39,660 nucleotides of DNA from DASZOC01 sp035550975 (GTDB lineage Bacteria > Actinomycetota > CADDZG01 > WHSQ01): the NCBI GenBank assembly GCA_035550975.1, contig DASZOC010000027.1:1-39660 (forward strand). The letters are read 5' to 3'. Positions 38,294-39,660 of the stretch are shown here, piece by piece (the stretch's first letter is position 1; each line of letters begins with the position of its first letter). The notes under the pieces are model-generated. The model saw only the letters and a program-made list of their open reading frames with translations, did no database searches and had not been told where the DNA came from. Both the position numbers and the translations under genes were made by a program.

Positions 38294-39173
38294 CGTCGTT
38301 GCGGTGGTTGTAGCGGTAGGCGTACTCGTTCAGGTACTCCTGAAGGTACTTCGCGGAGACCGAGTGGTAGACGCCTGAGATACCACGCTTCAAGAGCGAC
38401 CAGAATCCCTCAATGGTGTTCGTGTGAACGTCGCCCGCCACGTATATCTCTAGCGCGTGCTGGATGCGCTTGTGGTCGTAGCCGCGCTTCGCCAACCCCG
38501 TGTAGTAGTTGGCTTCGTCGGTGTAGATCGTGGCTGACGGCAGGATGTGCTTCTGGATGTGCGGGTAGAGATTCGCCTTGTCGACGTTCTGAACGGTCGT
38601 AGCGACAACGCGGCCACCGCGCTCGACCATCCCGAAGACAGCCTTTTTGTTGGGGGACTTGCGCCACTGACCGCCCGCGTAGCGTAGGCGTCCGCCCACC
38701 CACGTCTCGTCCATCTCGACGGTTCCTCGGAGGGGGATGGGCTCGTCGGTGTCTTCGCGTAGGAGCGTGCGAATCTTGTTGAACATCCTCCACGCGGTCT
38801 TGTAGGTCACACCTATCTCGCGCTCAAGCTGCTTCGCTGAGATTCCGCAACGGGTGCTGGACATCTGGAAGATCGCGTAGAACCACAGGTGCAACGCAGT
38901 CGAGGACTTGTGAAAGATCGTTCCCGCGGTGGGGTGGATGTGGTGGCCGCACCGAGCGCAGGAGTAGGAGGGGCGGCTCTTGACGCGGTGGAAGGGCCGG
39001 GACTTCTTGCACTTGGGGCACATGGCTTCTTTGCCGTCCGACGAGTAGAGGCTCCGCCACAACCAATCGAGGCACGTCTCGTCGTCAGGGAAGTCACGCA
39101 TGAACTCCATGACGGAGTACGAGGACTCCGATGATCCAGAGCGGCGGGGGGCGTTGCGATTGGTGGGGGCCAT
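38199..39173 (-). CDS. IS1595-family (ISXO2-like) transposase
   Basis: The 324-residue protein has an N-terminal zinc ribbon (C52, C55, C72, C75: CPKC and CARCG) and a DDE catalytic core with Asp155 (VEMDETWVGG), Asp219 (IYTDEANYY) and Glu255 (HTNTIEGFWSLLKRGISGVYH). It appears full-length and intact. ATG 39173 has no ribosome site; a promoter ends 8 nt upstream, so the mRNA is probably leaderless. I could not find terminal inverted repeats or a target duplication by eye, and its 3' end overlaps a neighbouring small gene, so element borders are uncertain. Confidence 0.92.
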   Translation of the reverse strand: MAPTNRNAPRRSGSSESSYSVMEFMRDFPDDETCLDWLWRSLYSSDGKEAMCPKCKKSRPFHRVKSRPSYSCARCGHHIHPTAGTIFHKSSTALHLWFYAIFQMSSTRCGISAKQLEREIGVTYKTAWRMFNKIRTLLREDTDEPIPLRGTVEMDETWVGGRLRYAGGQWRKSPNKKAVFGMVERGGRVVATTVQNVDKANLYPHIQKHILPSATIYTDEANYYTGLAKRGYDHKRIQHALEIYVAGDVHTNTIEGFWSLLKRGISGVYHSVSAKYLQEYLNEYAYRYNHRNDAKPMFLGLLENVDRPRTVDRFGFRLADESLS

Positions 39174-39181
39174 AAAGGCAG

Positions 39182-39209
39182 GCTATACCGCCTAGGCACC
39201 TGGTGCCAA
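39182..39209 (-). promoter_or_regulatory. Transposase promoter with palindromic operator
   Basis: On the - strand TTGGCA (39209-39204), 16 nt, TATAGC (39187-39182) lies 8 nt before the ATG. The perfect palindrome GGCACC-T-GGTGCC (39195-39207) covers the -35 and spacer, as expected of a repressor site. Confidence 0.6.
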
Positions 39210-39322
39210 GGGATAATTACCAGAAGCTCATGCTCGACGGCCTCTCTGCCTAAGAATCCTAAACACCAAAGCCACGGGGCCAGATAATACCTGGCGCTTA
39301 TACCTATTCGCCTTGAATCTGT

Positions 39323-39351
39323 TTGACAGCAGAGGCCGGGCTCGCTATAGT
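39323..39351 (+). promoter_or_regulatory. Near-consensus sigma-70-type promoter
   Basis: TTGACA (39323-39328), exactly 17 nt, TATAGT (39346-39351). It is the best promoter match in the window and lies about 45 bp before the 35-residue membrane gene. Confidence 0.8.
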
Positions 39352-39396
39352 TACGTACGTCATCAAGGTTGTTTGCTTAGGAAGTAGGTGGTAATT

Positions 39397-39504
39397 ATGT
39401 GGTTCGACCTAGTTATCTTCATGGGAGTGCCGCTGGCAGTTGCGCTCGTTGCCCTCGCGTTCGGTGTCGACACCACCGACGGGGACGACTGGATCGCCCA
39501 CTAG
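39397..39504 (+). CDS. 35-residue single-pass membrane protein
   Basis: ATG 39397 has a purine-rich tract (GGAAGTAGGTGG) upstream and a consensus promoter behind it. The peptide is one membrane helix (LVIFMGVPLAVALVALAFG) followed by VDTTDGDDWIAH. Actinobacterial genomes, phages and islands often encode tiny proteins of this type, a hydrophobic helix then a D-[ST]-x-D-x-x-DW-like tail; the function is unknown. It is 13 nt before the next small gene. Confidence 0.65.
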   Translation: MWFDLVIFMGVPLAVALVALAFGVDTTDGDDWIAH

Positions 39505-39517
39505 AAGGAGTCGCACC

Positions 39518-39652
39518 ATGCCTGGACTGAGCTTGTCCTGGGCCCTTTACGGGCTCGAGCGGAGGAACGAGGCGGGGACCTTCTCCCCCCGAGCTGCCCG
39601 CCTCACCTCCGCTCTCATCCCCCGGATCCGTCGTCGGGAGCAGCGCCCCTAG
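39518..39652 (+). CDS. 44-residue basic small protein
   Basis: ATG 39518 has GAAGGAG seven bases upstream and follows the 35-residue gene by 13 nt. The product is Arg-rich (LERRNEAG, PRIRRREQRP) with no known domain. Strong ribosome site and spacing make it a probable second gene of the same transcript; the function is unknown. Confidence 0.5.
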   Translation: MPGLSLSWALYGLERRNEAGTFSPRAARLTSALIPRIRRREQRP

Positions 39653-39660
39653 TGGCTGCT

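Noticed and set aside
38130..38300. Insertion of the transposase element into the 52-residue gene
   Set aside because: The overlap suggested a junction, but no inverted repeat or duplication marks it and the small protein has a plausible natural end.
1..39660. CRISPR arrays, rRNA operons and ordinary tRNA genes
   Set aside because: No spaced direct repeats, rRNA cores or complete cloverleafs were seen on either strand; the only repeats are coding (surface protein stalk and GroEL Gly/Met tail).

Overview
The window is GC-rich chromosomal DNA with mostly tightly packed, overlapping genes. It looks like a member of the Actinomycetota, probably an uncultured deep-branching lineage. Supporting signs are a GuaB3-type IMP dehydrogenase-related protein, a class F sortase, a CIRCE-controlled groESL operon, frequent GTG and TTG starts, GTGA/ATGA gene overlaps and probable leaderless transcripts. 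The lineage is an inference; there is no 16S rRNA gene in the window.

Left part (1-7.9 kb, + strand): one long housekeeping run of NAD(P)HX dehydratase (cut by the window edge), alr, an alpha/beta hydrolase, an M29 aminopeptidase, a family 4 uracil-DNA glycosylase, and tsaE-tsaB-rimI-tsaD for tRNA t6A and ribosomal protein acetylation. Opposite it (7.9-11.6 kb, - strand) are two exported hydrolases, one of them ceramidase-like. A promoter carrying a perfect CIRCE operator then drives groES-groEL, which ends at a strong terminator. Next come a cysteine-repeat surface protein, with an apparent frameshift in its signal peptide, and a class F sortase that may anchor it.

Middle (15.7-22.5 kb, - strand): a nearly gap-free operon joins a STAS protein, a 48-residue zinc ribbon, a stand-alone receiver, a small membrane protein with no ordinary start codon, a clan-A glycoside hydrolase and a glycosyltransferase. 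Upstream of it lie an SDR epimerase, a DUF6766/DUF2188-like membrane protein and an M23 peptidase. Divergently (22.9-27.9 kb, + strand), sat, an alkaline-phosphatase-fold phosphodiesterase, cysC and a PHP phosphoesterase form a sulfate-activation cluster. A TetR regulator, a PhaC-like protein, a polyprenyl diphosphate synthase, a YjbQ protein and a split-barrel/UbiA prenyltransferase fusion follow. Then come a GNAT protein, a lysozyme-like protein, gmd and guaB3.

Right end (36.7-39.66 kb): base composition and codon use become more AT-rich and the content looks accessory. About 760 nt after guaB3 have no convincing protein gene, but carry a promoter, several strong helices, a tRNA-like closed domain and an intrinsic terminator, so I read this as a structured non-coding RNA. 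Directly after its terminator are a NYN-domain (PIN-like) nuclease gene and an overlapping 52-residue partner. An IS1595-type transposase gene follows on the other strand, and two tiny genes lie behind a consensus promoter. The RNA unit and its nuclease neighbour are the most novel-looking part of the window.
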